NCBI RefSeq assembly: GCF_030272615.1
Contig: NC_081412.1
Location: 542,086,335 to 542,150,334 of the forward strand
Direction of reading: 5' to 3'
DNA: 64,000 bases
DNA from: Cryptomeria japonica
Taxonomy: Eukaryota > Streptophyta > Pinopsida > Cupressales > Cupressaceae
The position numbers and the translations under genes were made by a program. The notes beneath the pieces were generated by a model. That model had not been told where the DNA came from, did not search any database, and was given only the letters and a program-made list of their open reading frames with translations. This document shows, piece after piece, positions 41,442-52,929 of the stretch; positions within the stretch are counted from its first letter, which is position 1; every line of letters begins with the position of its first letter.

Positions 41442-44400
41442 CTATGCTTGAATGTCAACCAATAATGATATTAAGCCATCTAAGGTGCTTCCCTCTTGTG
41501 TAGTAGATAAGTATGTGGCTCGGTTGATCTGTTCTTGGATGGATGAAAGACGAGGAAGGAATAATGTCTGAAGTGTCATTATGTCCATCCTAATCTTGTG
41601 TTCTTCATTTCTTAGGTCCAATTGTTGAGCCATGAGCTATTGTAACTTTGTATAAAAATTTTGAACTGAATTTGGCTCTGTGGTCAACTTATTTGAGAGA
41701 TCGGTGATCTCTTTCTCAATTGCTTCTGTTTTATTTTTTATGTTTTTAATGAATAAAGAAAATGTACAGAGTTTCTGAAATAAATAAAGAATGCGCTTGA
41801 GTTGAGAGGACAACTCAGCAATAAATTTGACAACTTTAACTTTGCCAATAGCTATAGCTTTTTGTACCTCTTCTACCATTTTTGCAGTGAGCTCCTTGTC
41901 TTTTAGCTTGCTCAAATATTCAGATGCATCTACTCCAGATGTCTCTATCTTGGTTAGGAGTTCATCCAATTGAATGTGGATGGCTGCATCTTTGGTTATT
42001 GTAGCTTCAAGGAGCATATCTGTTAAGAGTTCTTTCACCTTTTGAAGTACTTTATTTTTCTTTTGAATAGCCATTTGCTTCTCTTGTTCGGCCTTTGCTT
42101 TGCATAGTTCACCGAAATCAATGAGTGCTTGCCCCTTTAATTTGGATATATCAACATTGGGCAACAATATTGGTTTTGACAAATCTACTTTGAAACTATG
42201 CTTTTTCATCTTCTTTTCTTTACCTTTCACCGATTGAACTAAGACAATGGCTTGTGAGGCTTGATGACCCTCGGTAGGTTGTTCAGTAGAGGCAACACTT
42301 TGGTCAGTTTCTTTAGCCTCTGTAGTGTCCTTTGGTGTCTCGGTACTTGGTGTCTCAGTTGCAACATTTTCAGTGCTAGAAGGATCCTGAGACGTCTGTT
42401 CTTGAGTAGTACCTTCTCCTACTATAGACTTGTGACCTTCGGTGCCTTGATCCGTATCTTGAGGGGCTTTGGTTGAGACAGGTTGATTAACCAATGGATA
42501 AGGCTGAACTTGTTCCAAGACTGATTCACTGGATACAAGTTTTGCATATGCATTGCCTTCTATCATTTCTTGTTCAGGTGCCTCTATATCCATGATATCT
42601 TCATCTATTTGAATGGTGTCAGTAGGGTCTTGCTCGGTAACATCAGGATCTTGCTTGGTGACATCAACTATTTCAACTTTAGCTTGCTCACCGACATCCT
42701 TGTTTCTAAAGATTTCCTGCCACTTTTCTTTTGTCTCATTTTCCACTTCAATATACAACCCATTCATCAGTTTCAAGGCTTTTTGTTTGATGAGGAACTT
42801 TGTGTGGTATGTTGTCAGATGTTCTTTTATTACAGCTACCGACATGTTAGGAAAGAGATGTACCAGACTTCTTTCTCTGATCTGTTTCTCTGAGTCCAGG
42901 GCATATTGTCACCTATTATCAATATGTGCATATAATTCTTTTGGAAGAGAATTAGAGACTTATAATGGGACCAATCAGAATTTCAGAAGTGTGCAGATGA
43001 TAGCTTCTTCTATTTGTCTCTTTTCATCATCATTTTTGGATTCATACTTAACATATCTGAATCCTCCAAATCCACCATATTCCTTCAGATTAGTATCAAA
43101 ATTTTCAACACTATGTACATTTACCTTCTTGCTCTTGACAACTTGAAATTTTCTTGCATCCTCAGATTCGGTGTCACTAGACTCTTTTGCCAAAATGAGT
43201 CTTCGAGTAGATTTTTGTAAGTTTTTGTTACCTTGGGAACAATAACACTCTTTGTTTTCTTACTCCGTGAAGCTGCAGATGCTCTTGTGTTAGGTCGCTT
43301 TGCTGGAGGAGTCAGTGAGGCCTTTGATGAATCCCCTTTCTTTCTTTTCAACACTTTTCCCTTAGGCAATTCGGTGCTCAATGTTATAGCTACCTCTTGG
43401 GCTTCAGATTCCTCTTCGGTAATGGCTATAGTGCCTTTGATAGGTGTGGAGGAAGAATATTCTCTGAATTTCTCCGATAATGCCTTTATCATCTTTGTTG
43501 TCTTTCTTGTAGCTTTGGGTACTACAATGCTCATTTTTACTTTTTCCTTCACTTCTTCATAGATTCCATACCTCAGCTCGGTAGCATTTCTTGGCAATGT
43601 AAGAAATGCATCAATTTGCTATTGTGTAATGTCAAAATCAATCTTGTAACCCATAGGTGACAAAGATTGAGTTCTTGGTTCCACAACATTCACATAACAG
43701 TAATAAGTGTCTACTTCAAAACATATGTCATCTTTGTATTTCTCCACTAGCTTGGGTGGAATCCGGTACCTGTTGTGCATTTTCTCTTGAAACTTACTGA
43801 AGTAATCATCCATAATATTATTAAAATTATCACTTAGCTTCTTAATGGAGTCATTGATCTGATGGGTGATTGGTCGGTGTAGTTCCCAAACAACTTTACC
43901 GACTGATGGAAAGAATTTTTCAAAATAGAAAAACATGCATACAAGTAGTGATCCAAACTTTTGTGTATTAGCCGAGTTAATCTTCTTCGGCTTCCTGATG
44001 GTGTTTAGATTCTCAAACAGGTTTTTCAGCAACACCTCACATAGATCAATTTTCATGCCTTTCTTCACAATTTTGTATGCTAAGTCTACTGCTGCACAAG
44101 GTACACTATTTTCCCTTGCTGATTGGAAGAAACAGTAACCTATTACTCTAATGGAAAATTTTAGTTCTGCATCAGTGACATTGTTCAATTTCAGTCCTCT
44201 GCAATCTGATTCTACTCCGGTTAAACTGATCAATTCCTTCTATGATATCATTTTCTGAGCTCGGACATGATCATAAATAGGGTAACCGGTGATCAGATGA
44301 ATGATTTCCTTGGTAATCTTAAACGGTTGCTCCTCTAACCACATGAAATCATCGTGAACTCTGCTCAGAACAAACTTGACCCACTAGGGTTTGAACACAC

Positions 44401-44695
44401 AGGGATAGGTTAGGGCTTCAGTTAATCCCTTGATCTTAATGTGCTCAAACTTGCTATCCAATTTACCATCGATGCACAATTCATCATAGGTGTCTTTGAT
44501 TTCAATGTGACTGAGTTCTTCAACACGACATTTGGTGAAGAATCTCACATCCTCGACTAATAACACTCTATCCGGGATGAGTGAAAATGTGGTTTTGTCA
44601 TCCGGTTCAGATGCAACTTTGGGAGTTAAAGAGTATTTTAGTGAGGGCTTTTCAACATTCTTAACAACGATGGGATCTTGGATCTTAGGTGCCAT
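41442..44695 (-). pseudogene. Unassigned long ORF before the 3' LTR
   Basis: It starts MAPKIQDPIVVKN. The first ~500 codons (stops at 44384, about 44240 and 43619) form a globular-looking part with FTKCRVEELSHIEIKD, GLTEALTYPCVFKP, LNNVTDAELKFSIRVIGYCF and VWELHRPITHQINDSIKKL. Then come a basic segment (KRKKGDSSKASLTPPAKRPN), a frameshift near 43190, a stop at 42975 and a 402-codon frame (42845-41637). The last is acidic with a Thr/Glu/Gln-rich low-complexity stretch and long predicted coiled coils (ELLTKIETSGVDASEYLSKL). No signal peptide or membrane segment is seen, so it is not envelope-like. The globular part loosely recalls the putative plant-transposon-protein domain found beside plant retroelements, but I cannot assign it. 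Confidence 0.6.
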
Positions 44696-45247
44696 TTGTA
44701 GATTTCAGATAAAAACTAACAAAAAATCCTTAGGGTTTGAGGATTTTCAAACGACAAATGCTTCACACTTAGCAGATGATAACAACTTGATAAGATTGGT
44801 AAACCAGCTTAACAATGCGTTGATATTAATGTAAATACCTTGAATTTTCCTTTGTAGGAGGTTTGATCACCTTAGATTTGCTTTGCTTTGCTCTCTCAAA
44901 AACTTGGTAAGTGAAAATGACCGCGTAAATGCTTTAAGTACACAATATACCTTATCGGGCTCCGTGCGGGTTAGGTCAAAAACATTAAATGCACTCGGTT
45001 CCACTAAACTTTCTTTCCCCCTTTTTTTTTGCGCTTTAACCGAGTAACCAAACTTCTTTCATTTACCGACTTGATAGGTTTCCTGTATTCACTGACTTGA
45101 CAGGTTTCCTGTATAGTGCTCCAAAAGACTTTGATAGAATTTCAAACTTACTACTACATCTTAATTATGCAGATTTTGAATTAAGTACATAATAAAATAG
45201 GAACTGTTAAGATTTAACCTTGAGAGAATGCAGTCCCTTCATACTGA
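44696..45247. other. Non-coding gap between zinc-knuckle segment and ORF
   Basis: No usable frame. It includes an internal ACCGAG/CTCGGT-rich stretch similar to the LTR words (44990-45080) and could hold a splice acceptor or promoter for the downstream ORF. Confidence 0.4.
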
Positions 45248-45857
45248 TTAATTTGGAATAGGAGCACCTAACTTGATAGGTAATGTGCTTTCTTCATTTG
45301 ACACAATTTCCTTCTTTTTCCAAATCATCTTTAATTTTTCTTTTATTTCCTCAGTGTCTTTTCTAGGTTGATCTCTGCAATCTCCAGCCAAGTGTCCATC
45401 TTTGTGACATGAAAACATGCCATACCAGGATTTCTCTATGATCTTTGGTTGTTCATCCCAAACCTTATAAAGCAGTTGGCAGTTATATGTCCATATCTTC
45501 CACAACATTCACACCATATCCTTGTATTGTAATCCCATGGTACTGTAGAATACTGTCGGTAAGGATCTGTGTGAGCTCGGTAACCTCTAGCATTTGCTTG
45601 GCATGTAGACCACATATAGTTCTTTTTCTTAAGCCAACACTTCTCGATACTGTGTCCATATCTATTGCAGGTTTTACAAAACCTTTTGAATTTTGCCTTC
45701 TAATAATTGTTAACAGACTTTGTCCTATATTGATTAGATGTGTGACCATATTTATTGCAATTGTAACAATAACTATTAGACTTAGTGACATTCGGTTGCT
45801 TACCTTTTTCGATTTGGCACATGTTGGCAGTGTGACCTTGATTTCCATAGTAGTTGC
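45248..45857 (-). pseudogene. Multi-zinc-knuckle gag-like segment
   Basis: One minus-strand frame, broken by a TAG at 45700-45702, carries a series of CCHC-type knuckles. These are NYYGNQGHTANMC (first Cys lost), CYNCNKYGHTSNQY (last Cys lost), CKTCNRYGHSIEKC (intact) and CECCGRYGHITANC (intact), within about 125 codons. A further degraded segment with CFHVTKMDTWLE follows. Four knuckles exceed the one or two usual in plant gag. The 5' end is cut exactly by the Tat-B LTR at 45858. Confidence 0.65.
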
Positions 45858-47246
45858 TGATGCCCTGCAAAATGGACAAGATTAGCAAATGACAAACAAC
45901 ACAAGAAACCAGGAAACCGTTAGTGTTATTTAATCAAAAACTAATCTAAACAGGCATATCAAGAGAGACACTAAAAACATGAAAGCATATTTAATTAAAG
46001 AAGCAAATATGATGAGGCATCTCCAAATACCTCCTAACATGCTCTTAACTCTTTCTCCCTTGTTCCTCTCCTCTCCAAGTTCCAAAATAGTGTAGCTCTC
46101 AGCAGCTTTTTGCACTATGGATGCTTATGGAGGATTGAGATTGTAGTATTGTGCTCCAAATCTGAAATGAAAAGCTAATACTAAACTATTGATGCTAAAA
46201 TGATTGATTTTATCCAAAATGACAATACATGAATTAATTATGCTAAAATGCTCTCTTAAAATGCCTATAGCTTAAATGCATACAAGTTTTCAGGATCTGG
46301 ATTATGAAGAAATGGGCTCTATTTATAGAAAAAATGGAGCAATGGATGGTTGAGATTGAGTAATCTCAACAAGGGTCAGGATTGAATGATTTCAAATCCA
46401 TGTGAGGGCTTTCAACCCAATCCCAGGATAACAAGTGTCAATGTGAGATAGGTTGAGAGGAGAGGGAATAAGCATTAAATGCTTGATATGACCTTGGGAT
46501 TTAGAGTCAAGGTTGGTTGAATGAATAAACTCTTTATTCAAATAATAAAAGCTTTTATCCAATGGATAAACTCTTGTGCAAATGTGAAATGGATGAATAT
46601 GGTCAAAACAATAAATGTTTGGGGGGACAAGTTTGAAATAACCATAAATGGTTATGTAAGAGCCATAAATGGTCATGTAAGAGCCATTAGTGGTCTTGGA
46701 AGACTTTGGGGGTTAATTTGTTGAACACACAAAGCATTAAATGCTTTTCAAAGACTTTGGAGTCTTTGAGAAGTGACTCCATTTTGCTTAGGAATGTGAC
46801 AATAATTAGGGGATGGATTAGGTTAATTAGGAAGGGGTTAGAAGAATCTAGAAGGGGATTAGATTTTGCAAGTGGATTTGGTGGGTGAGGGAAAATAGGA
46901 TTTTATTAAAATAAAAATTTATTTATTTCAATAAATGTGTGGAAGTTGCATTTGTAGGAAAATGCAAGTGGGGGGGATAATGATTTAAATAAATGTTTTT
47001 ATTTAATTTATTTAAAAGAGGAATAGGGGGATTTTAATTAAATAAATAGATTTTATTCATTTAATTGATTGGAATTTGATTTAATGAATTAATTAAAATA
47101 AATTGAATAATTTATTTAATTAATAGAAGAATGTTTGGGGATGAATTAATTAAATATTAATTTAATTAACTGATGGCTAGTGGATTTTTAATCAAATAAA
47201 TAGGGAATATTTATTTAATTAAGCTGGACAGATTTGTGTGACTACA
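45858..47246 (-). repeat. 3' LTR of Tat-B
   Basis: The LTR is 1389 bp; on the minus strand it runs TGTAGTCACACAAATCTG...GGGCATCA, with TG...CA ends. The TATA box CTATAAATAG is at 46328-46319 (minus). It shares U3, TATA and U5 blocks with the Tat-A LTR but is clearly diverged, so the two are different subfamilies. Confidence 0.88.
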
Positions 47247-47263
47247 TTTGCCCCTCTTTGAGA
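47247..47263 (-). other. Polypurine tract of Tat-B
   Basis: On the minus strand, CTCAAAGAGGGGCAAA sits directly before the LTR start. Confidence 0.85.
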
Positions 47264-47813
47264 TGGTGCGGTTTATCGCATCATTTCAAAGAAAGAAAAA
47301 ACTGGTGTGAAGAAAATGCCCCATAAAATATAAATTTAATGGGTGGTATGCCCCCTCGAGAGATGGGCTGAAAAATTTCAAAAAATCGGGCGATCTCTCG
47401 AAAAAGAATGAAAATTGGCGAGGTGGTAGAAGAGAAGAAGTTAGCCACAACGGGTGAAAAATAGAAGAGAACGAGGGAAAAATGGAGAAATGGGGGGCTC
47501 GAGAAGTTCACGGGGACCACGACGATGAGCGGGGGGAAGTTATGGTGACAGCGAAGGGTATAAATGGGGTGAAAGGGGTGAAAACAGGATCATTTGTGAC
47601 CACGACCATTTGGAAATCAGAGCTCTGATAGGGACATTTGGAGGAGCGAGTAGCAGCCAGGATGCCGATTCCGATCACCGAGCATAGATTTGAGCGAGTT
47701 CGACGGTTCCAGTGCCTAGACGATTACGGACCAGCGGTACGCAAATTCAAATTTTTTAATTTTTTATGCATTTTGGATAGGTTTTTAGCTGAGTCCAAGT
47801 CAAGTCAGAGCAA
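47264..47813. other. Tat-B 3' region, possible antisense leader
   Basis: 47330-47410 matches Tat-A 30240-30160 (GGTATGCCCCCTCGAGAGATG). A 61-codon plus frame (47638-47823) is Arg-rich without recognised features. If the PMD frame is transcribed on the plus strand, this is its upstream region. Confidence 0.45.
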
Positions 47814-48105
47814 GAGCGCTTGAACTACGGTTTTGGCACTTTTGCTCCATAAACTAGTGCTACTGTGCCACAATGGTGCTATTGCCTCATTGTTTGAGCG
47901 CGTTTGTTTTGTTGTAGCACTATTGTAGGAAAGTTTGGGCGCTATTGATTAATAAGCGTTATTGAGGGTTTAATTGAGCGCTATTGAGTTAAAGTGGCAC
48001 TACTGTATAGTTATTTGAGCGCTGTTGTAGTTTGAGCGCTTTTGTTAGGGTTGTAGCTCTATTGTTGAGAAACTAGCGCTTTTGTTGGTATAATAGTGCT
48101 TTTGC
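47814..48105 (+). repeat. Array with core GAGCGCTATTGT / AGCGCTTTTGTT
   Basis: About thirteen variants occur, for example near 47815, 47856, 47875, 47896, 47916, 47938, 47956, 47976, 48018, 48034 and 48075, at irregular 15-30 bp intervals. They read the same way as the PMD frame downstream. The core is that of the Tat-A leader array (18198-18492). Confidence 0.8.
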
Positions 48106-48369
48106 CTTAGGATAAAGAGATGCCCCTGTTTGGATGAAGAAAATCTCCCGATTGCCAATGATGGATGGATGGCGAGGTGAAGTGGGAGTTGTTTTGAACC
48201 ATAGCAGCCTGATGAGACTTAGGTCATTTGTTAGGATAAATGCCCATTGAAGTCTAGGTGGCCATGATTGCTTACCTGTTGAGACCCGAAGATACTTGAT
48301 CAAAGTATCTGTTGATAGTCTAGGTTTAAACTTAAGAAAGTTTGAAAACAAAACAATTGATGGTGATTG

Positions 48370-50358
48370 ATGGATGCCCATGTGCAGGAGGAGCTGCGCG
48401 TGTTGCAGTTACGAGAGCGACATCCTGCGACAGAGGGTTTGCGGGACCGATTGACATAGGCAGAGATAGACTACGTTGCCGTGATTGGTCTATATGAGGT
48501 GATGCACATGCCCATGATTCGTATGAATCACGGATTGATCACAACACTAGCAGAGCAGTGGCACAACGAGACGTGCACCTTCCATTTGGCACAGGGGGAG
48601 ATGACAGTGACCCTGGAGGATGTGTGGCGCATCCTGCAGATTCCGATTCGAGGGGAGTTGGTCACATACGACAGATCCTAGGGGACTCTTGCGGTGTAGA
48701 GGATTTTTGATGAGGACGTTTATATTGATGATGGATCTGTTGCTTGGGAGGATATAACGACATTATATGAGCCTCTACCAGCAGTTTTGTCAAGTATTGT
48801 GGGAGGTCTTATGTGTCCAGACAGGCGCTCACATGGTTTGGCCGTGGGATGGGGGCAGGTTATCAAGATGATGATGACTAAGGGGACCCGATTTGCATGG
48901 GGGTCGTGCGTGTTGGCGCACATGTATCAGGAGCTCCATGAGGTGGTTTACCGGGGGAGGGGTTCCTTAGTAGTGGGCATGACGCTGCTGCATATTTGGG
49001 TGTGGGAGCACCTACTAGTGACTCGACCGGTGAGTCTTAGATTCTGTGCAGTAGACCAGTTGTACATGTTTATGTACAGCAGCATGATGAGTCAGCCCCA
49101 CCTAGGGAAGGTAGAGTGGTGGCGGCGGGCATTGGACTACTTGGATGCAGTGATATGGCGGCCATACTTGGAGTGTGAGCCATGGGATGATGACGCAGAG
49201 GCACTGCCATATGTGTTTATGACTCGATTCCTCATTGGGAGGACCTCATACCATGTGGAGAGATAGGTGCTCGGACGAGTGCTGAGACAGTTTGGGCGGT
49301 AGCAGGGACTGCCTAGGGGATCAGGAGAGTATGCTCAAGTTATTCGAGAGAGGTATGCATGGGGTCTAGTGCTACCATATGATCAGGCACTAGCAGAGTT
49401 CCGGACACTGCAGGTGAGGCCATGGGACATACGACTGAGGGTTGTTGATGTAGGTGTGACAGATGAGTATACGCAGTACCGGGCAGCGCACCCGATCCCA
49501 CGGATATCGGATCCAGCAGAGCCGATCCCAGCTTTTGAGGATGAGAGGGGACAGAGACGGAGGAGGGCAGGAGGTTGAGGAGGAGGAGTAGGAGGTGGAG
49601 GAGATGGAGGAGGTGGAGGAGGTGGTGGAGGAGATGGAGGAGGTGGTGGAGGATTGGGGATGCAGAGTCAGCGGAGAGGGAGAGGTGGACTGCCTCTACG
49701 GATATCATAGGGACCATTGATACAAGGAGGAGTTCAGCTGAGTGGGAGGGGGATGGAGAGGGAGATCCTGATGGACAGAGGGGAGGGGATTACTGGAGAG
49801 GGTGGTGCAGGGGAGGCAGCTATGGATACCGGGGAGGGAGCTACTGGAGATCTGCGGGATCATGTGATAGTATGCTTGCAGACGCGGATAGAGGATTTGG
49901 AGGTGGAGGTGGCAGCTAGGGATGTGTAGCTATTTGCACAGGAGTCAGAGCTGACGATGGTGCTGCGGGAGAGAGATAATGCAGTGGAGAGATTGGCGGA
50001 GCTGCAGGAGAGAGTGCGGATTGGAGTAGGAGCACAGGGGCCTACGGGGGAGGTGATGAGGGAGATGCGACGAGCACAGGCTGAGATAGAGTACTGGCAG
50101 GGTTTATACGAGCAGGTGGTGCCAGTTAGTCAGCGAGCTCTTAGCTATTCGTAGATGCGGCAGGCGAGATCAGAGCGATCGCAGAGGATGCAGAGCAGTG
50201 GGGGTGTGATGGGTCCGCTGCGGAGGGAGAGATCAGGGGATGCAGGAGGGAGTGGTGGTTCGATGAGGCCTCCACAGAGAGCTGGATCAGGTGGTGCAGG
50301 CACCAGTGGTGGAGCAGGTGGAGGTGTTGGGACAACATCTGGCCAGAGTGGCATTTGA
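48370..50358 (+). pseudogene. Plant-mobile-domain (PMD) ORF, antisense in Tat-B
   Basis: A single 663-codon frame has no frameshift. Residues ~38-385 form a PMD (aminotransferase-like mobile domain, as in plant MAIN/MAIL1 and in transposons): HGLITTLAEQWHNETCTFHL, then GEMTVTLEDVWRILQIPIRG, GLAVGWGQVIKMM, SCVLAHMYQELHE, LHIWVWEHL and WRPYLE. Residues ~397-440 are almost pure Gly from GGTGGAGGAGAT-type DNA. Residues ~490-580 are a heptad coiled coil (TRIEDLEVEVAARDV, LRERDNAVERLAELQERV), then a Gly/Ser/Arg-rich tail. Nine premature stops lie at 48457, 48679, 48697, 49264, 49300, 49576, 49708, 49927 and 50152: eight TAG and one TGA, all one C-to-T step from CAG or CGA. Start ATG at 48370 is the first in frame after the upstream array. 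Cellular PMD proteins are nuclear; the role in the element is unknown. Confidence 0.82.
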
Positions 50359-51480
50359 GAGAGCATTTTTGCATGCATATATGTATTGTATCATTGTTTA
50401 TTTTTTGGACTGTATCTTGGATGGCTCTTGGTAGCCGATTTTGTAGACTTCATTGTACTCTGATATATGAGATGAGATATATATGAGGAGATCCCATATT
50501 TGGATGATATGCAGTTGATTATGTATGGATGTTTATGCAGGATAATGAGTTTATTGCTTAGATGGATATATGTACATGTATGCATTTGATGAGATGTTTC
50601 TTATACGCATGTTTTGATGATGATACTGACATATGAATGCAGGTCGATATATGTATGATTTGTTTGATTTTTGATGTAATGCTTTATGTATGTAACGCCA
50701 TGATGATGATGTATGCTTATGATGATTTATGAACAGGATTTTTGGTGTTTCCTATTTTGATATAATGATGAGATGATTTATGTGATGATGTTAATGCAAT
50801 GGTCGAATGAATAATGTTATGTATGGATATGCATCTAAATAAATGCAATATGGATAAACAAAACGTAAAGTACAAATGTTTATATGATAATGTGTTAAAT
50901 GACTACATATGCATAATGGATATTTATAAAATGGTATGAACCAATGTGTTTGTAAACAAATAGATTTATGAATCTAAATGCTTAAATATGATAATGTGAT
51001 GATACTATAACTAATGTTTTAATAACTGCACCTTAATGCAATTAAAAAGATGATAATGAATGCCATGTGAACGAATCCTAAAATGAGCATAATAAGATAC
51101 TTAGTTAATGGATGAATGAATGCACTTTTTAACTATAAATGAATGTATGCAATAATAAATGATAAAGGATGATAAAATGATGATGGATAATCAATACTAT
51201 ATGAATGTCTATTAAATGATTTAAAACAATCAAAGACAATTTGATCCCATGAATGAATCTAATTATTGATGATTGATGCAATGATGCAAATGATTTAATG
51301 AAAACTAATGTAAAAAAAAAATGAACTATATGCAATGTTTAAAATGACGTGAATGTACTTAATGCAAGATGCAACTAAAATGACCATGAGGAATGCAAGG
51401 TTTTTGAGACTTTGCATGATGCATTGATGATGTATCAGAGTACTCGGTCGTGATTGTATCCAAGACCAGTTTTTAATGGT
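50359..51480. other. ATG/GATGA-rich stretch downstream of PMD
   Basis: No frame. Words such as ATGATGATG, GAATGAATG and ATGTATGGATG recur densely on the plus strand. Tat-A lacks this block together with the PMD frame, so it belongs to the same variable module. Confidence 0.5.
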
Positions 51481-52929
51481 CACTTTTGCATATAAAACCT
51501 ACATATGAATGAATGAATGGGTGATATGCAACATAATGCAAGATATAAATAGATGAGATGAAATGATGATCCATAGTGCTCTATTTTCATCATTGAGCTT
51601 TAAAATGTTGGAAGAGAATACAAGCATCTTGACATAATGATTCAAGATGACCTGAGTATTCCTTACATGGATTTTAATATAGCAAGTTAATACAAACGAC
51701 TTGATATAAGGGTCAAGTCGACCAGAGTATTGCTTGCGGAACAGACAAGGATTATCTCCTTTCATGCATGACTTGGATCGTCCTCCTTGATCTTAGGCTG
51801 ATCATATCCTGAGACAAGTGCATACCGTACTAAGAGATAAAAACCTTTATCCAATTTGGATGAGGTAGGAGGAATCAAAGGAAGAGCATTGTACCTGTAC
51901 ACAAACAGTAAAAGAATAATGAATAAGGATCCTTGGTAATGGTTCATGTCCATATGGTCGAGGTATATGCTGTAGTCAGCAAGCCGTAATGATCTATGAC
52001 TGCATTTGGCATAAGATCACGTAGCTTGGTGAACTTCCCACGTAGACACCATTAGTACATGCCCTAGAACTTCATTGGAAATAATGTGCAAACAATACAA
52101 AACAATGCTGAAAGATCCCTATATAGATAAATGAATGATTGTACTCACAAATCAACCAAGTATTTGATAGCTTAACATAATTTTCTTGTCAAAGAAAACG
52201 TCACTTTTGTCTTTGTTTTGGTAAGGAAGGATGCATCCTTGTTGAAGACAGTTTTTGATGTTGATGTTGATTGTGTGGTTTGATTGATAAATGGTCATCG
52301 TGTGAGTATTTTGTCAATACTTGTTTTTGGTATCTGCATGGATGAGTATGTACAAAGTGTTGCCATGTTTTTGTGTGATTTTCGATGTTTTCTGATGTTT
52401 TTGGATTTTGAATTTGTTTTGAATGTTTTTTGGTATTTTTGTGAGTTATTTTGAATGTTTTTGGATTTTGTATGAGACATTTTCCAATGTTTTTGGTATT
52501 TTGAAGATTGCTTGAATGAAGAACTTAATGAATCATAAGAAAATGTAGAATCCACTTCCATCAATAGGTTAAAGGCATGGCCCCCAGTTTTAGACATGAC
52601 TATGAAAAAGCGGGATGCAAGATGCTTGAAATACTTTTTCTGATTGTAGATTTATAACAAGCCATGATTTCGGATGGATGGATGTATGTATGAAGTAGAT
52701 GTGATTGCAACAAGTCTGAAAGACAATGGAGTCATAGCCTTTATGAGTGGTTCCTGTTTGCCAGGTTTTCACCATCGTACTTACCCAAGGTGCCACCGGA
52801 GTGGTTGTTCACCGTTTGGATGCATGATTTTTCTTTACTTTTTTGAATGTTTTTATATTTCTTCAGGACATTTTTTTGAATGTTTTTGGTATTTTCTGGT
52901 ATGCAGGGGAGCCTGATGCTCTGTACACC
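51481..52929 (-). other. Tat-B 3' untranslated region shared with Tat-A
   Basis: Blocks match Tat-A 28206-29480 (for example 51940-52080 versus 29190-29040). It contains T-rich repeats (GATGTTTTTGGATTTTG) and the conserved purine motif CTGGGGGCC at 52587-52579 (minus). Confidence 0.7.

Larger units (their letters stand above)
39811..45857 (-). mobile_element. Minus-strand LTR element with unassigned ORF
   Basis: In element orientation the visible order is a four-zinc-knuckle segment (45857-45248), a long charged ORF (44695-41442), a spacer, a polypurine tract (40986-40975) and a 3' LTR (40974-39811). Its 5' part lies beyond Tat-B, outside the window. No protease, integrase or reverse transcriptase is visible between the knuckles and the 3' ORF. 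It is therefore either a non-autonomous derivative or a copia-type element (LTR end CCCCTCTCA, purine tract AAAAGGGGAGAT) with pol removed. Confidence 0.65.

Noticed and set aside
41442-44695. Envelope-like glycoprotein
   Set aside because: No signal peptide, membrane anchor or glycoprotein-type cysteine pattern is visible.
49340-49717. Minus-strand His/Leu-rich frame opposite the PMD gene
   Set aside because: It is the complement of the GGTGGAGGAGATGG repeat coding for poly-Gly; the PMD frame explains the stretch.
49575-49919. Arg/Trp-rich plus-strand frame overlapping PMD
   Set aside because: Alternative frame of the same purine-rich repeat; the PMD frame continues in phase on both sides.
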